From Oscillospiraceae bacterium (GTDB lineage Bacteria; Bacillota; Clostridia; Oscillospirales; Oscillospiraceae), in assembly GCA_016286665.1 (NCBI GenBank), contig JAEETX010000001.1:1-64000 (forward strand): DNA of 64,000 nt, given 5' to 3'. How positions within the stretch are numbered: the first letter of the stretch is position 1; each line of letters opens with the position of its first letter. Below, one piece after another: positions 31,522-41,700 of this stretch. The notes below the pieces were generated by a model that worked only from the letters and a program-made list of their open reading frames with translations, made no database searches and had not been told where the DNA came from. A program made the position numbers and the translations under genes.

Positions 31522-33276
31522 ATGGGAAAAATCATTAAGGTATCCGGCCCGCTGGTGGTGGCCGAGGGTCTGGCCGACGCGGGCATGGCCGACGTGGTCA
31601 AGGTCGGCGCCCAGGGCCTGAAGGGCGAGATCCTGACCATGACCGGCGACCAGGCTTCCATCCAGGTCTACGAGGAGACCGCCGGTCTGGGTCCCGGCGC
31701 GGAGGTGGTCACCACCGGCGCGCCCCTCAGCGTGGAGCTGGGCCCCGGCCTGCTGGAGAGCATCTACGACGGCATCCAGCGCCCCCTGACGGAGATCCGC
31801 GCCATCGCCGGCGAGACCATCGCCAGGGGCATCGACGTGCCCGCCCTGAACCGCACGAAGAAATGGCATTTCACCCCCGTCACCGTGGCCGGCAGCGCCG
31901 TCACCGGCGGCGATATCATCGGCACCGTGGAGGAGACCAGCGCCATCACCCACCGCATCATGGTGCCCCACGGCGTCGTGGGCACCCTGGAATCCATCAC
32001 CGAGGGGGATTTCACGGTGCTGGACACCGTGGCCGTGGTGGAGCTCAAGGGCGGCGGGAAGAAAGAGCTCACCATGATGCAGACCTGGCCGGTGCGCCGC
32101 AGCCGGCCCTATAAGCGGAAATTCCTGCCCGACACCCCCATGCAGAGCGGGCAGCGGGTCATCGACACCCTTTTCCCCATCGCCAAGGGCGGCACCGCCG
32201 CGGTGCCCGGCCCCTTCGGCAGCGGCAAGACCGTGGTGCAGCACGCCCTTGCCAAGTGGTCCGACGTGGATGTGGTCATCTACATCGGCTGCGGCGAGCG
32301 GGGCAACGAGATGACGGACGTGCTCATGGAGTTCCCGGAGCTGCAGGACCCCCGCACCGGCGAACCCCTGATGAAGCGGACCGTGCTCATCGCCAACACC
32401 TCCGACATGCCCGTGGCCGCCCGGGAGGCCTCCATCTACACCGGCATCACCATCGCCGAATACTTCCGGGACATGGGCTATGACGTGGCCGTCATCGCCG
32501 ACTCCACCTCCCGCTGGGCCGAGGCCCTCCGCGAGATGTCCGGCCGGCTGGAGGAGATGCCCGGCGAGGAGGGCTACCCCGCCTATCTGGCCTCCCGCCT
32601 GGCCCAGTTCTACGAGCGGGCCGGCTGCGTGGAATGCCTGGCTTCCGAACCCCGCCGCGGCTCCCTCACCGCCATCGGCGCGGTTTCCCCGCCGGGCGGC
32701 GACACCTCGGAGCCCGTCTCCCAGGCCACGCTGCGCATCGTCAAGGTCTTCTGGGGCCTGGACAGCAGCCTGGCCCACGCCCGCCACTTCCCCGCCATCA
32801 ACTGGCTCAACAGCTATTCCCTGTATATGGACAACCTGCGCCCCTGGTACGACCGCAACCTGGGCCGGAGCTTCCTGGAGAACCGGGCCAAGGCCGTGGC
32901 GATCCTCCAGGAGGAGAACAGCCTTCAGGAGATCGTCAAGCTGGTGGGCCAGGACGCCCTTTCCGCCGGCGACCGCCTCACCATGGAGACCGCCAAGATG
33001 GTCCGCGAGGACTTCCTTCAGCAGAACGCCTTCGTGGATATCGACAACTATTCCTCCTACGAGCGCCAGGCCATGCTGCTGGACATCATCCTGCGCTACG
33101 ACGCCCTCTGCCGCAAGGCCATCAGCGACGGCGCAGACCTGAACAAGCTCATCCGCATCGAAGCCAGAGACCGCATCGGACGCGCCAAATCCGTGCCCGC
33201 GGAGACCTACGCGGAGGAGTATTCCCGCATGGCCGACGACATGGCCGCGCAGATCAAGGAGGCCACCCATGATTAA
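31522..33276 (+). CDS. ntpA: V-type ATP synthase subunit A (catalytic)
   Basis: 584 aa; [11 protein letters not shown] Walker [13 protein letters not shown]. Confidence 0.97.
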   Translation: MGKIIKVSGPLVVAEGLADAGMADVVKVGAQGLKGEILTMTGDQASIQVYEETAGLGPGAEVVTTGAPLSVELGPGLLESIYDGIQRPLTEIRAIAGETIARGIDVPALNRTKKWHFTPVTVAGSAVTGGDIIGTVEETSAITHRIMVPHGVVGTLESITEGDFTVLDTVAVVELKGGGKKELTMMQTWPVRRSRPYKRKFLPDTPMQSGQRVIDTLFPIAKGGTAAVPGPFGSGKTVVQHALAKWSDVDVVIYIGCGERGNEMTDVLMEFPELQDPRTGEPLMKRTVLIANTSDMPVAAREASIYTGITIAEYFRDMGYDVAVIADSTSRWAEALREMSGRLEEMPGEEGYPAYLASRLAQFYERAGCVECLASEPRRGSLTAIGAVSPPGGDTSEPVSQATLRIVKVFWGLDSSLAHARHFPAINWLNSYSLYMDNLRPWYDRNLGRSFLENRAKAVAILQEENSLQEIVKLVGQDALSAGDRLTMETAKMVREDFLQQNAFVDIDNYSSYERQAMLLDIILRYDALCRKAISDGADLNKLIRIEARDRIGRAKSVPAETYAEEYSRMADDMAAQIKEATHD

Positions 33277-34645
33277 GGAATACAGGACCATCCGGGAAAT
33301 TTCCGGCCCTCTGATGATCGTCAAGAACGTGGAGGGGGTCACCTACGACGAGCTGGCGGAGATCGAGCTGCCCACCGGCGAGGTGCGGCGCTGCAAGGTG
33401 CTGGAGGTGGACCGGGACCGGGCCGTCGTCCAGCTGTTCGACTCCTCCAGCGGCATCAACCTGGCGGAGAGCAAGGTCCGCTTCCTGGGCCACGGCATGC
33501 AGCTCGCCGTCAGCCCGGACATGCTGGGCCGCGTCTTTGACGGCATGGGCCGCCCCGCTGACGACGGGCCGGAGATCCTGGCGGACAAATACGAGGACAT
33601 CAACGGCCTGCCCATGAACCCCGCCGCCCGGGACTACCCCTCCGAATTCATCCAGACCGGCATTTCCGCCATCGACGGGCTGAACACCCTGGTCCGGGGG
33701 CAGAAGCTGCCCATCTTCTCCGGCTCCGGCCTGCCCCACGCCAACCTGGCCGCCCAGATCGCCCGTCAGGCCAAGGTGCTGGGCACCAGCGAGCCCTTCG
33801 CCGTGGTGTTCGCCGCCATCGGCATCACCTTCGAGGAATCGGAATACTTCGTCAACGAGTTCCGGCGCACCGGCGCGCTGGACCGCACCGTCATGTTCTC
33901 CAACCTGGCCAACGACCCCGCCGTGGAGCGCATCTCCACCCCCCGCATGGCCCTGACCGCCGCGGAATACCTGGCCTTTGAGCAGAACATGCACGTCCTG
34001 GTCATCATGACGGACATCACCAACTATGCCGAAGCCCTCCGCGAGATTTCCGCCGCCCGGAAGGAAGTGCCCGGCCGCCGGGGCTATCCCGGCTATCTCT
34101 ACACGGACCTGGCCTCCATGTACGAGCGGGCGGGCCGCCGCCAGGGCAAGAAGGGCTCCATCACCCTGATCCCCATCCTGACCATGCCGGAGGACGACAT
34201 CACCCACCCCATCCCCGACCTCACCGGCTACATCACCGAGGGGCAGATCATCCTCTCCCGGGAGCTCTACCTCAAGAATTACCTCCCCCCCATCGACGTA
34301 CTCCCCTCTCTGAGCCGTCTGAAGGACAAGGGCATCGGCGAGGGCAAGACGCGGGAGGACCATGCCGGCACCATGAACCAGCTCTTTGCCGCCTACAGCG
34401 CCGGCAAGGACGCCGCCGAGCTCATGACCATCCTGGGCGAAGCCGCCCTCTCCGACACGGACAAGCTCTATGCCAAGTTCGCCGGAGAATTCGAAAAGCT
34501 CTACATCGGCCAGGGCCAGGAGACGGACCGCAGCATCCAGGAGACCCTGGACCTGGGCTGGAAGCTGCTCAGCATCCTGCCCAAGAGCGAGCTGAAGCGC
34601 ATCAAGCTGGAATACGTCGAGAAGTATCTTCCCAAGGAGGACTGA
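33269..34645 (+). CDS. ntpB: V-type ATP synthase subunit B
   Basis: 458 aa; [19 protein letters not shown]. Confidence 0.97.
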   Translation: MIKEYRTIREISGPLMIVKNVEGVTYDELAEIELPTGEVRRCKVLEVDRDRAVVQLFDSSSGINLAESKVRFLGHGMQLAVSPDMLGRVFDGMGRPADDGPEILADKYEDINGLPMNPAARDYPSEFIQTGISAIDGLNTLVRGQKLPIFSGSGLPHANLAAQIARQAKVLGTSEPFAVVFAAIGITFEESEYFVNEFRRTGALDRTVMFSNLANDPAVERISTPRMALTAAEYLAFEQNMHVLVIMTDITNYAEALREISAARKEVPGRRGYPGYLYTDLASMYERAGRRQGKKGSITLIPILTMPEDDITHPIPDLTGYITEGQIILSRELYLKNYLPPIDVLPSLSRLKDKGIGEGKTREDHAGTMNQLFAAYSAGKDAAELMTILGEAALSDTDKLYAKFAGEFEKLYIGQGQETDRSIQETLDLGWKLLSILPKSELKRIKLEYVEKYLPKED

Positions 34646-34647
34646 GC

Positions 34648-35304
34648 ATGGCCGTCATGTCGGACGTCAAGCCGACCCGCATGGAGCTGAAGAAGACCAA
34701 GGCCCGTCTCAAGACCGCCAAGCGCGGCCACAAGCTGCTCAAGGACAAGCGGGACGAGCTGATGCGCAACTTTCTTCAGATCGTGCGGGAGAACAAAGCC
34801 CTGCGCCAGAAGGTGGAACAGGGGCTGCAGGAGGCCATGGCCCGCATGGCCGGCGCTTCCCGGCTCATGAGCCCGGAGATTCTGGAACAGAGCCTCCTTT
34901 GCCCCAAGCAGGGGGTGGAGGTGGATATCCGGCTGAAAAATATCATGAGCGTCAACATCCCGGAATACACCTTCCGCACCCGCACCGACGCCGCCGAGGA
35001 CATCTACCCCTACGGCTACGCCATGACCTCCGGCGAGCTGGACGAGAGCCTTGACCGCCTCAGCGAGGTCTTCCGGGACATGCTGGAGCTGGCCGAGGCG
35101 GAGAAATCCATGCAGCTCATGGCCGCGGAGATCGAGCGCACCCGGCGGCGGGTCAACGCCCTGGAATACGTCATGATCCCCCAGATGGAATCCACCATCC
35201 GCTATATCACCATGAAGCTGGAGGAAAACGAGCGCAGCACCACCACCCGCCTCATGAAGGTGAAGGACCAGATCCTCCAGGAAGCCCACGATTTCGACTA
35301 CTAA
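34648..35304 (+). CDS. ntpD: V-type ATP synthase subunit D
   Basis: 218 aa; PTRMELKKTKARLKTAKRGHKLLKDKRDEL. Confidence 0.96.
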   Translation: MAVMSDVKPTRMELKKTKARLKTAKRGHKLLKDKRDELMRNFLQIVRENKALRQKVEQGLQEAMARMAGASRLMSPEILEQSLLCPKQGVEVDIRLKNIMSVNIPEYTFRTRTDAAEDIYPYGYAMTSGELDESLDRLSEVFRDMLELAEAEKSMQLMAAEIERTRRRVNALEYVMIPQMESTIRYITMKLEENERSTTTRLMKVKDQILQEAHDFDY

Positions 35305-35535
35305 GTCAAATCGGACCCGCTCCGCTGGGCTCCGATTTGAGAAGGTTTGCGCTGCGCTCCCCGCAGGCCCCTTGACGGGGCCCACAGTCCGCTCCGCGAA
35401 AGGTATTTTGGGGCAGAAGTGAATTCCGCCCCAAAATGATTCCGATTGTGTTCGTGGCTTGCGAGCCGCGAACTCTGCGAGGCATCGCCTCGAAAATAAC
35501 GGACGCCTGCTACTTGCGGGCGTCCGCTTTTTTCT
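35305..35535 (+). repeat. Multi-hairpin intergenic block downstream of V-ATPase operon (array 5), ending in a terminator
   Basis: Successive stem-loops: TCAAATCGGA...TCCGATTTGA; ATTTTGGGGC...GCCCCAAAAT; TTCGTGGCT...AGCCGCGAA; CGAGGC-ATC-GCCTCG; CGGACGCC...GGCGTCCG then TTTTTT. Confidence 0.8.
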
Positions 35536-35559
35536 CTCAGCGGGGCGCTTTTATTTTCG

Positions 35560-35588
35560 TTGCATCGGAAAAAGGTTTGCGCTATAAT
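35560..35588 (+). promoter_or_regulatory. Promoter for ferredoxin-type gene
   Basis: TTGCAT - 17 bp - TATAAT. Confidence 0.65.
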
Positions 35589-35601
35589 AGAGTGACAAAT
35601 C

Positions 35602-36432
35602 ATGATTAGGAGAATGCGTATGGCACTCGCTTTTGTCATCGACGCGGCCAAGTGCAACGGCTGCTACAACTGCCAGATCGCCTGCAAGGACGAGCATGTG
35701 GGCAACGACTGGCGGCCCTACGCCGCGCCCCAGCCGGAGGTCGGGCAGTTCTGGCTGCGGGTGGAGGAGCAGGTGATGGGCACCATCCCCAAGGTGCGCA
35801 TCCACTATCTGCCCCGCCTGTGCAACCACTGCGGCAGGGCCGCCTGCCTGGAAGCCTGCCCGGAAAAGGCCATCGAACGCCGGGAGGACAGCCTGGTGCT
35901 CATTTCGCCGGAAAAGTGCACCGGCTGCGGTGCCTGCCGGGACGCCTGCCCCTACGGCGTCATCTATATGAACGCGGAGCTGGGGATCGCCCAGAAATGC
36001 ACCGGCTGCGCCCACCTGCTGGACCACGGCAGGACGATGCCCCGCTGCGTGGAGGCCTGCCCCACGGAGGCCATCCAATTCGGAGAGGAAGCGGACCTTG
36101 CCGACGAGATCGACGGCGCGGAGGTCTGGCAGCCGGAGACCGGCCTGCACCCCCGGGTCTTCTACCGCAACGTGCCGGGGACCTTCATCGCCGGGACCCT
36201 CTATGACCCGGAAAAGAAGCTGATCGTGGAGGGGGCCCGCTGCCTGCTCTCCAGCGGCGGCAAAAACTGGGAAGCGGTCACGGATTCCTTCGGGGATTTC
36301 TGGTTCCGGGACCTCCGACACGGCGTCTACGAGCTTCTGATCCACGCCGAGGGCTTCGCGCCCAAGCGCATCGCCCCCATCCGCAACAAGAATTCCGTAA
36401 ATCTTGGTGATATTCCCTTGGAACGGGCATAA
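35602..36432 (+). CDS. 4Fe-4S ferredoxin-type electron-transfer subunit, transhydroxylase small-subunit (BthL)-like, with C-terminal beta domain
   Basis: CNGCYNCQIAC, CNHCGRAACLEAC, CTGCGACRDAC, CTGCAHL...CVEAC plus C-terminal CarboxypepD_reg-like segment; start may be internal Met (MALAFVIDAAKC). Confidence 0.8.
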   Translation: MIRRMRMALAFVIDAAKCNGCYNCQIACKDEHVGNDWRPYAAPQPEVGQFWLRVEEQVMGTIPKVRIHYLPRLCNHCGRAACLEACPEKAIERREDSLVLISPEKCTGCGACRDACPYGVIYMNAELGIAQKCTGCAHLLDHGRTMPRCVEACPTEAIQFGEEADLADEIDGAEVWQPETGLHPRVFYRNVPGTFIAGTLYDPEKKLIVEGARCLLSSGGKNWEAVTDSFGDFWFRDLRHGVYELLIHAEGFAPKRIAPIRNKNSVNLGDIPLERA

Positions 36433-36437
36433 AGGTC

Positions 36438-36466
36438 TTGTACTTTTTCGGAAAATCCGCTAAAAT
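36438..36466 (+). promoter_or_regulatory. Promoter for OYE-type reductase gene
   Basis: TTGTAC - 17 bp - TAAAAT. Confidence 0.5.
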
Positions 36467-36511
36467 ATAAAATATCAACATAACGAAAACAATGTGAAAG
36501 GATGATCACCT

Positions 36512-38527
36512 ATGGGCTCCAAGTATTCCCACGTTTTCCAGCCGATTCGGATCCGCGGCATCGACTTCAAGAACCGCATCACCCTGGCTCCCCCCTCCCC
36601 CAACCTGGCAAGCGAGGACGGCCGCGTGACCCACGACTTCGTGGACTGGTTCCGTCAGTTCGCCCGCGGCGGCGTCTGCACCCTGTATGTGGGCAACTGT
36701 TCCATCGACATCACCGAGTGCAAGGACGAAGCCTATCAGCTGGACATGATGAACGAGAACGGCGTCCTCCCCATGACCTGGTACGCCGACATGTGCAAGC
36801 AGTATGCCTGCCATGCCTCCTTCGAGATCAACCACAACGGCGAAAACACCCGCTATGAGACCGTGGGCCACTGGCCCTACAGTTCTTCTGCCTGGATCTC
36901 CGACAACGAGCGCCGGGCCGCCCAGCAGAACCACCGCGAGCCCCATCCCTGCATCGAGATGAGCATCGACAAGATCCATGAGACCGTGGAGAAATACGGC
37001 GCTGCCGCCGGCAAGATGAAGAGAGCCGGCATGGACATCGTCCTGGTCCACGGCGGCCACGGCAACCTCATCAGCCAGTTCACCAGCCCTCTGTACAACA
37101 AGCGCACCGACGAATACGGCGGCGACACCAAGAGCCGCGCCCGCTTCGCCATCGAGGTCTGCGATTCCATCCGCCGTCACTGCGGCGAGGATTTCGTCAT
37201 CGAATACCGCATCTCCGCCGACGAGATCGCCCCGGCGGGCATGCACTTTGACGAGACCCTGGAGCTGATCGGCTACCTGAAGGACCACATCGACATCCTC
37301 CATGTTTCCGCCGGCCTGCACTCCGACTTCAACATGGCCTACTTCAACAACTGGTGCCAGAACTACCTGATGGACCACTGCTTCAACGTGCACTATGCGG
37401 CCGACGTGAAGAAGCGCTATCCCGATCTGCTGGTCAACACCGTCGGTTCCATCATGAGCATCGACTATGCCGAGCAGATCATCGCCAACGGCTGGGCCGA
37501 CTTCGTGTCCATGTGCCGTCCCCTGATGGCCGACCCCGACATGCCCAAAAAGTATGCCGAGAACCGCCCGGAGGACCGCCGTCCCTGCCTGCGCTGCAAC
37601 ACCTGCATGAACCACCTGATGATCCCGAAGCCCATCTACTGCGCCATCAACCCCATCTCCGCCATGACCGGCGAGCTGAAGGACGGCGTGGTGCCCAAGG
37701 CCCGGAAGAAGAAGAGAGTCGCCATCGTGGGCGGCGGCCCCGGCGGCATCCAGGCCCTGCAGACCCTGCTGGACCGCGGCCATGACGTGACCCTCTATGA
37801 AAAGAGCGGCCAGCTGGGCGGCAACGTCATCGGCGCCGCCACGCCTCCCTTCAAGGTCGACGTGCAGGATTACCTCAAGTGGATGCGCCACACCGCGGCC
37901 CAGTGCGTCAAGCGGGGCGCCCGCATCTACCTGAACCTGGAATGCACCAAGGACATCCTGGACAAGGAAGGCTATGACGCCGTGGTCATCGCCGTGGGCG
38001 CCGAGCCCATCGTGCCCGGCAGGATCCCCGGCATCCGCAAGCCCCATGTGGCCTGGGCTCCCGACGCGGAGCGCGGCCTCGCCAAGGTGGGCGACGAGAT
38101 CGTCATCGTCGGCGCCGGCCAGGTGGGCCTGGAAGCCGCCCTCGACTTTGCCGAGCAGGGCAAGAAGGTCACCGTCATCGAAATGATGGACCAGATGACC
38201 GCCATGTTCAAGTCCCGCGGCAGCCGCGACCTGATGAAGAAGATGGCCGACGACGGCATCAAGTTCGACGTGTTCTACGGCACCGCCCTTGAGGAAGTCA
38301 AGGACGACTGCGTGGTCGCCAAGGACGTGAAGACCGGCGAAAAGAAGGAATTCAAGGCCGACACCGTGCTGCTGGCCATGGGCATCCGGCCCCGGCTGGA
38401 GCTGGTGGATCAGCTGCGGCACTCCTGCCCCGAAACCAGCGTGGTCATCGTGGGCGACTGCAACAACAAGGCCGGCACCATTTCCGAGGCCGTCAACCAG
38501 GCTTTCCAGGGCTGCCTGCACATCTGA
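36512..38527 (+). CDS. NADH:flavin oxidoreductase (old yellow enzyme / 2,4-dienoyl-CoA reductase / enoate reductase-type), FMN-FeS-FAD
   Basis: 671 aa; HGGHGNLISQFTSPLYNKRTDEYGG, CLRCNTCMNHLMIPKPIYCAINP cluster motif, VAIVGGGPGGIQAL dinucleotide fold. Confidence 0.9.
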   Translation: MGSKYSHVFQPIRIRGIDFKNRITLAPPSPNLASEDGRVTHDFVDWFRQFARGGVCTLYVGNCSIDITECKDEAYQLDMMNENGVLPMTWYADMCKQYACHASFEINHNGENTRYETVGHWPYSSSAWISDNERRAAQQNHREPHPCIEMSIDKIHETVEKYGAAAGKMKRAGMDIVLVHGGHGNLISQFTSPLYNKRTDEYGGDTKSRARFAIEVCDSIRRHCGEDFVIEYRISADEIAPAGMHFDETLELIGYLKDHIDILHVSAGLHSDFNMAYFNNWCQNYLMDHCFNVHYAADVKKRYPDLLVNTVGSIMSIDYAEQIIANGWADFVSMCRPLMADPDMPKKYAENRPEDRRPCLRCNTCMNHLMIPKPIYCAINPISAMTGELKDGVVPKARKKKRVAIVGGGPGGIQALQTLLDRGHDVTLYEKSGQLGGNVIGAATPPFKVDVQDYLKWMRHTAAQCVKRGARIYLNLECTKDILDKEGYDAVVIAVGAEPIVPGRIPGIRKPHVAWAPDAERGLAKVGDEIVIVGAGQVGLEAALDFAEQGKKVTVIEMMDQMTAMFKSRGSRDLMKKMADDGIKFDVFYGTALEEVKDDCVVAKDVKTGEKKEFKADTVLLAMGIRPRLELVDQLRHSCPETSVVIVGDCNNKAGTISEAVNQAFQGCLHI

Positions 38528-38561
38528 TTCCCCCAAAACCGCATATAATTGTTGCCTAACG

Positions 38562-38591
38562 AAATGGCATGGTCTCCGGACCATGCCATTT
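38562..38591 (+). terminator. Terminator/hairpin after OYE-type gene
   Basis: AAATGGCATGGTC-TCCG-GACCATGCCATTT, 13-bp perfect arms. Confidence 0.65.
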
Positions 38592-38764
38592 CTGTTGTCC
38601 GGGAAAAAATATGGAAATCCTTGCTGACAAACGGGGCCTTTTGTGATAAAGTAATAGAAAGTCATGGAATTAAATTCCTATGGTTTCACTTCCCAGGCGA
38701 AGCAACTTTCCCAAGCCAACAGTTTTCATGAAAGGGAGCAAAGCAAAATTTGAAGGAGGTAGCA

Positions 38765-41700
38765 ATGAAAAAACATCGAACGCGCATCCTGTCTCTGCTG
38801 CTTGCCGTCATCATGCTGGCAAGCCTGCTGCCCGTGGATTCCGTATGGCAGATCACCCGGGCAGACGACAGCCCCTACAACCTGACCATCGACTTTGACT
38901 ACGCGAAACGAGAGGGCGTCACCACGCCCACCGACGCGCTGCGTGTCATGGGCGATCAGCACAGGCACTACGAAAATACCGACGAAGATTTCTGGAAAAG
39001 CACCTACAACAACTACCATTGGCAGCACGCGGATCATTGGACCAGCAACACGCCGGAGGACGGCTCCATCCGCAAGCTGCTGACCTCCACCGATCCGGCG
39101 GACAAATACATCTCTTTGCTCGGCAGCGACCATCACGAGCACCATGGCCGCGGCCCCTGGGTCCCCATGAAGATCACCACGGACAAGGTGCTGGACCTCA
39201 ACGGCTATTCCATGGAGATCCAGTTCAACCGCAACCGGAACAACTCGGAAAGCAACAAATACCAGAACCCCTTCCCCGACGTTCTCAACTGCGTTGCATT
39301 CGAGATCGAAAACGGCGCGACCCTGACGATCATCGACTCCTCCGCCTGGCGGGGCGAGGGGAAAGACGGCAAGGGCACCGGCAGCCTCTCCTTCACCGCC
39401 TACATGATCGACCCCTATAAGTACGACATCAACTACTACACCACCCGGGATATGTTCTGGGTCAACAACGGCAACCTGGTCATCTACGGCGGCACCTTCC
39501 AGGCCGGGCGGAAAAAGGACCAGTTCAAATCCAACTTCTCCTGGAGCAAGCTGAAGACGGTCATCGGCCAGACCGTGGAGCTGGGCGTCAGCGTGGCGAG
39601 CTATGCGACGGGCCTGGACGTGGCGACCTCCAAGTACACGGACCTGCTGAATACCACCCTGAACAAGACGGCCCTCAAGGAGAACGGGAACACCGGCGAG
39701 GACGACGGCACGGAAGGGCCGACCCAGACCACCATCCCCCGGGACGGCACCAACCTGGACCCGAAGAAGGACACCAAGAAGGATACGCCCGACAAGGCGG
39801 GCGCCGGCGACCAGACCATCGGTGAAAAGAAGGACGAAAAGGACAAGAACATCGATGGCGGCAAGGAAGGCACCAAGGAAGGCACCAACAAGGAAAACGA
39901 CAAGAAGACCGGCAAGGACGACACCCAGACCAAGCTGGCCGAGGAGCGGAAAAACGTCGTCAACCAGGCCGTGAACAAGAGCGGCATCATGGGCATGGTG
40001 GACAGCGCCTTCTCCCTGGTGGAGGGGATCTGCGGCCTGTTCGGCTCTGACCCCAAGACCCGCATCACCAACATGATCCTCGGCACGGTGGTGCACGTGG
40101 GCAACCAGGGCTCCTTCGTCTCCTACGGCGGCACCTTCAAGGGCTACGGCAACACCCCCAACACCCGCAACGGCGTCGTCGAGGTCACCGCCATCCCCGG
40201 CACCACCAAGGTCTTCGACCATTCCAAGACCAAGGGCGGCATGGCCTACATCTACGGCGGCACCTACGAGGCCTATGCCGGCGCGAACATCTTCAACATC
40301 ACGCGCTACAACGAGAACCAGTTCGCCATGCAGTACTCCCAGGATGAATACGGCAGGCGCACCGGCCCCACCAAGGTCCCCCTCACCCTGCAGGAGACCG
40401 CCGGCGTGGAAGTCCTCTATTACAACAACCAGTCCGAAATCGCCGCGGACACCACCGGCAAGGTCGTGCCAGTGCCGGTCGACACCGGCAACATCCAGGT
40501 GCGCGGCGGCCTGTTCCGCTGCTTCTATGACGTGATGTATCTCTCCGTCAAGGGCGACAGCGACGAGCACTTCACCAAATTCCCCGGCACCGTGGGCAGC
40601 GTGAACCTGGGCATCGAATCCTTCAACGAAGACCTGATCCAGGACGGGCGCATCCAGATCATCGACAAATACGGCGACGGCGCCCTGGTGCTTCTGGACG
40701 AGCGGAAGGACGAGGAGGTCAAGCAGGACGGGCTTTATCACTACCGCCTCTTCTGCGGCGAAAACGAGCTGCGGGTGAAATCCTATCTGGAGGTCTACCC
40801 CAACACCGCCAAGACCAACACCTCCCATTCCATGCAGCTGGCCACCTATGTGGGCACCGGCAAGCGCACCGCCAGCATCTTCGTTGACGACGAGGACAAC
40901 GACCGCGCCCCCTACCGGCAGACGGAGAACTATTTTGACTATATGATCGACGCCACCAACGCCGCCAACTACTCCGTCATGCCCAACTTCCACTTCAACG
41001 AGACGGACAGCCAGCAGGCGAAGATGGACGTCTACGGGGAAAGCCTGGCAAATTCCGAGATCTGGTATTACAACACCCCCCTGACCGCCGACGGCGACCC
41101 CATTGCCGACATTCCCTACGGCTATGCGCAATTCACCGCCACGAACAAGGACCAAAGCGGCGGTCTCTACTGCAATCAGCAGCTCTTCAGCGACAAGGAC
41201 TGGAAAAACGTCCTGAAGCGCGCGGACCCGTCTACGGTCAAATATACCGTTCAGTACAACGACAGAATCTGCAACAACCTCAAATACTTCACCTACCGGG
41301 TCTACCGCGTCGACCCCCTGACGAGGGAGAACATCAGCGAATCCTGCTCCTTCGGCGAGGACATGCCCCTGCTGGAGGTGTGCTACGGCGCCAGCACGGA
41401 TTCCCTGAAGTGCAAGCTGCCCCTGAAGGACGTGGAAGCCCGCATCATCCAGAAGCGGGGCTACGGCTATCAGCCGGGCGAAATGTTCCGCATCATCCTC
41501 GACGTGGAGGAATATGTGGCCTGCGGTTATCGCGGCGGCGGCCTTTACGGCCAGACCCTTCCTGCCGCGAAATCCGAATCCTCCATCCTGTTCCGCTGCT
41601 TCTCCTCCCAGGAGACGAAGGACACCAACGAAGTCTACAAGGCCCATGACTTCACGCCCCTGCAGTGGAATTCCGACCCCTACCACGGCAAGGTCTTCGA

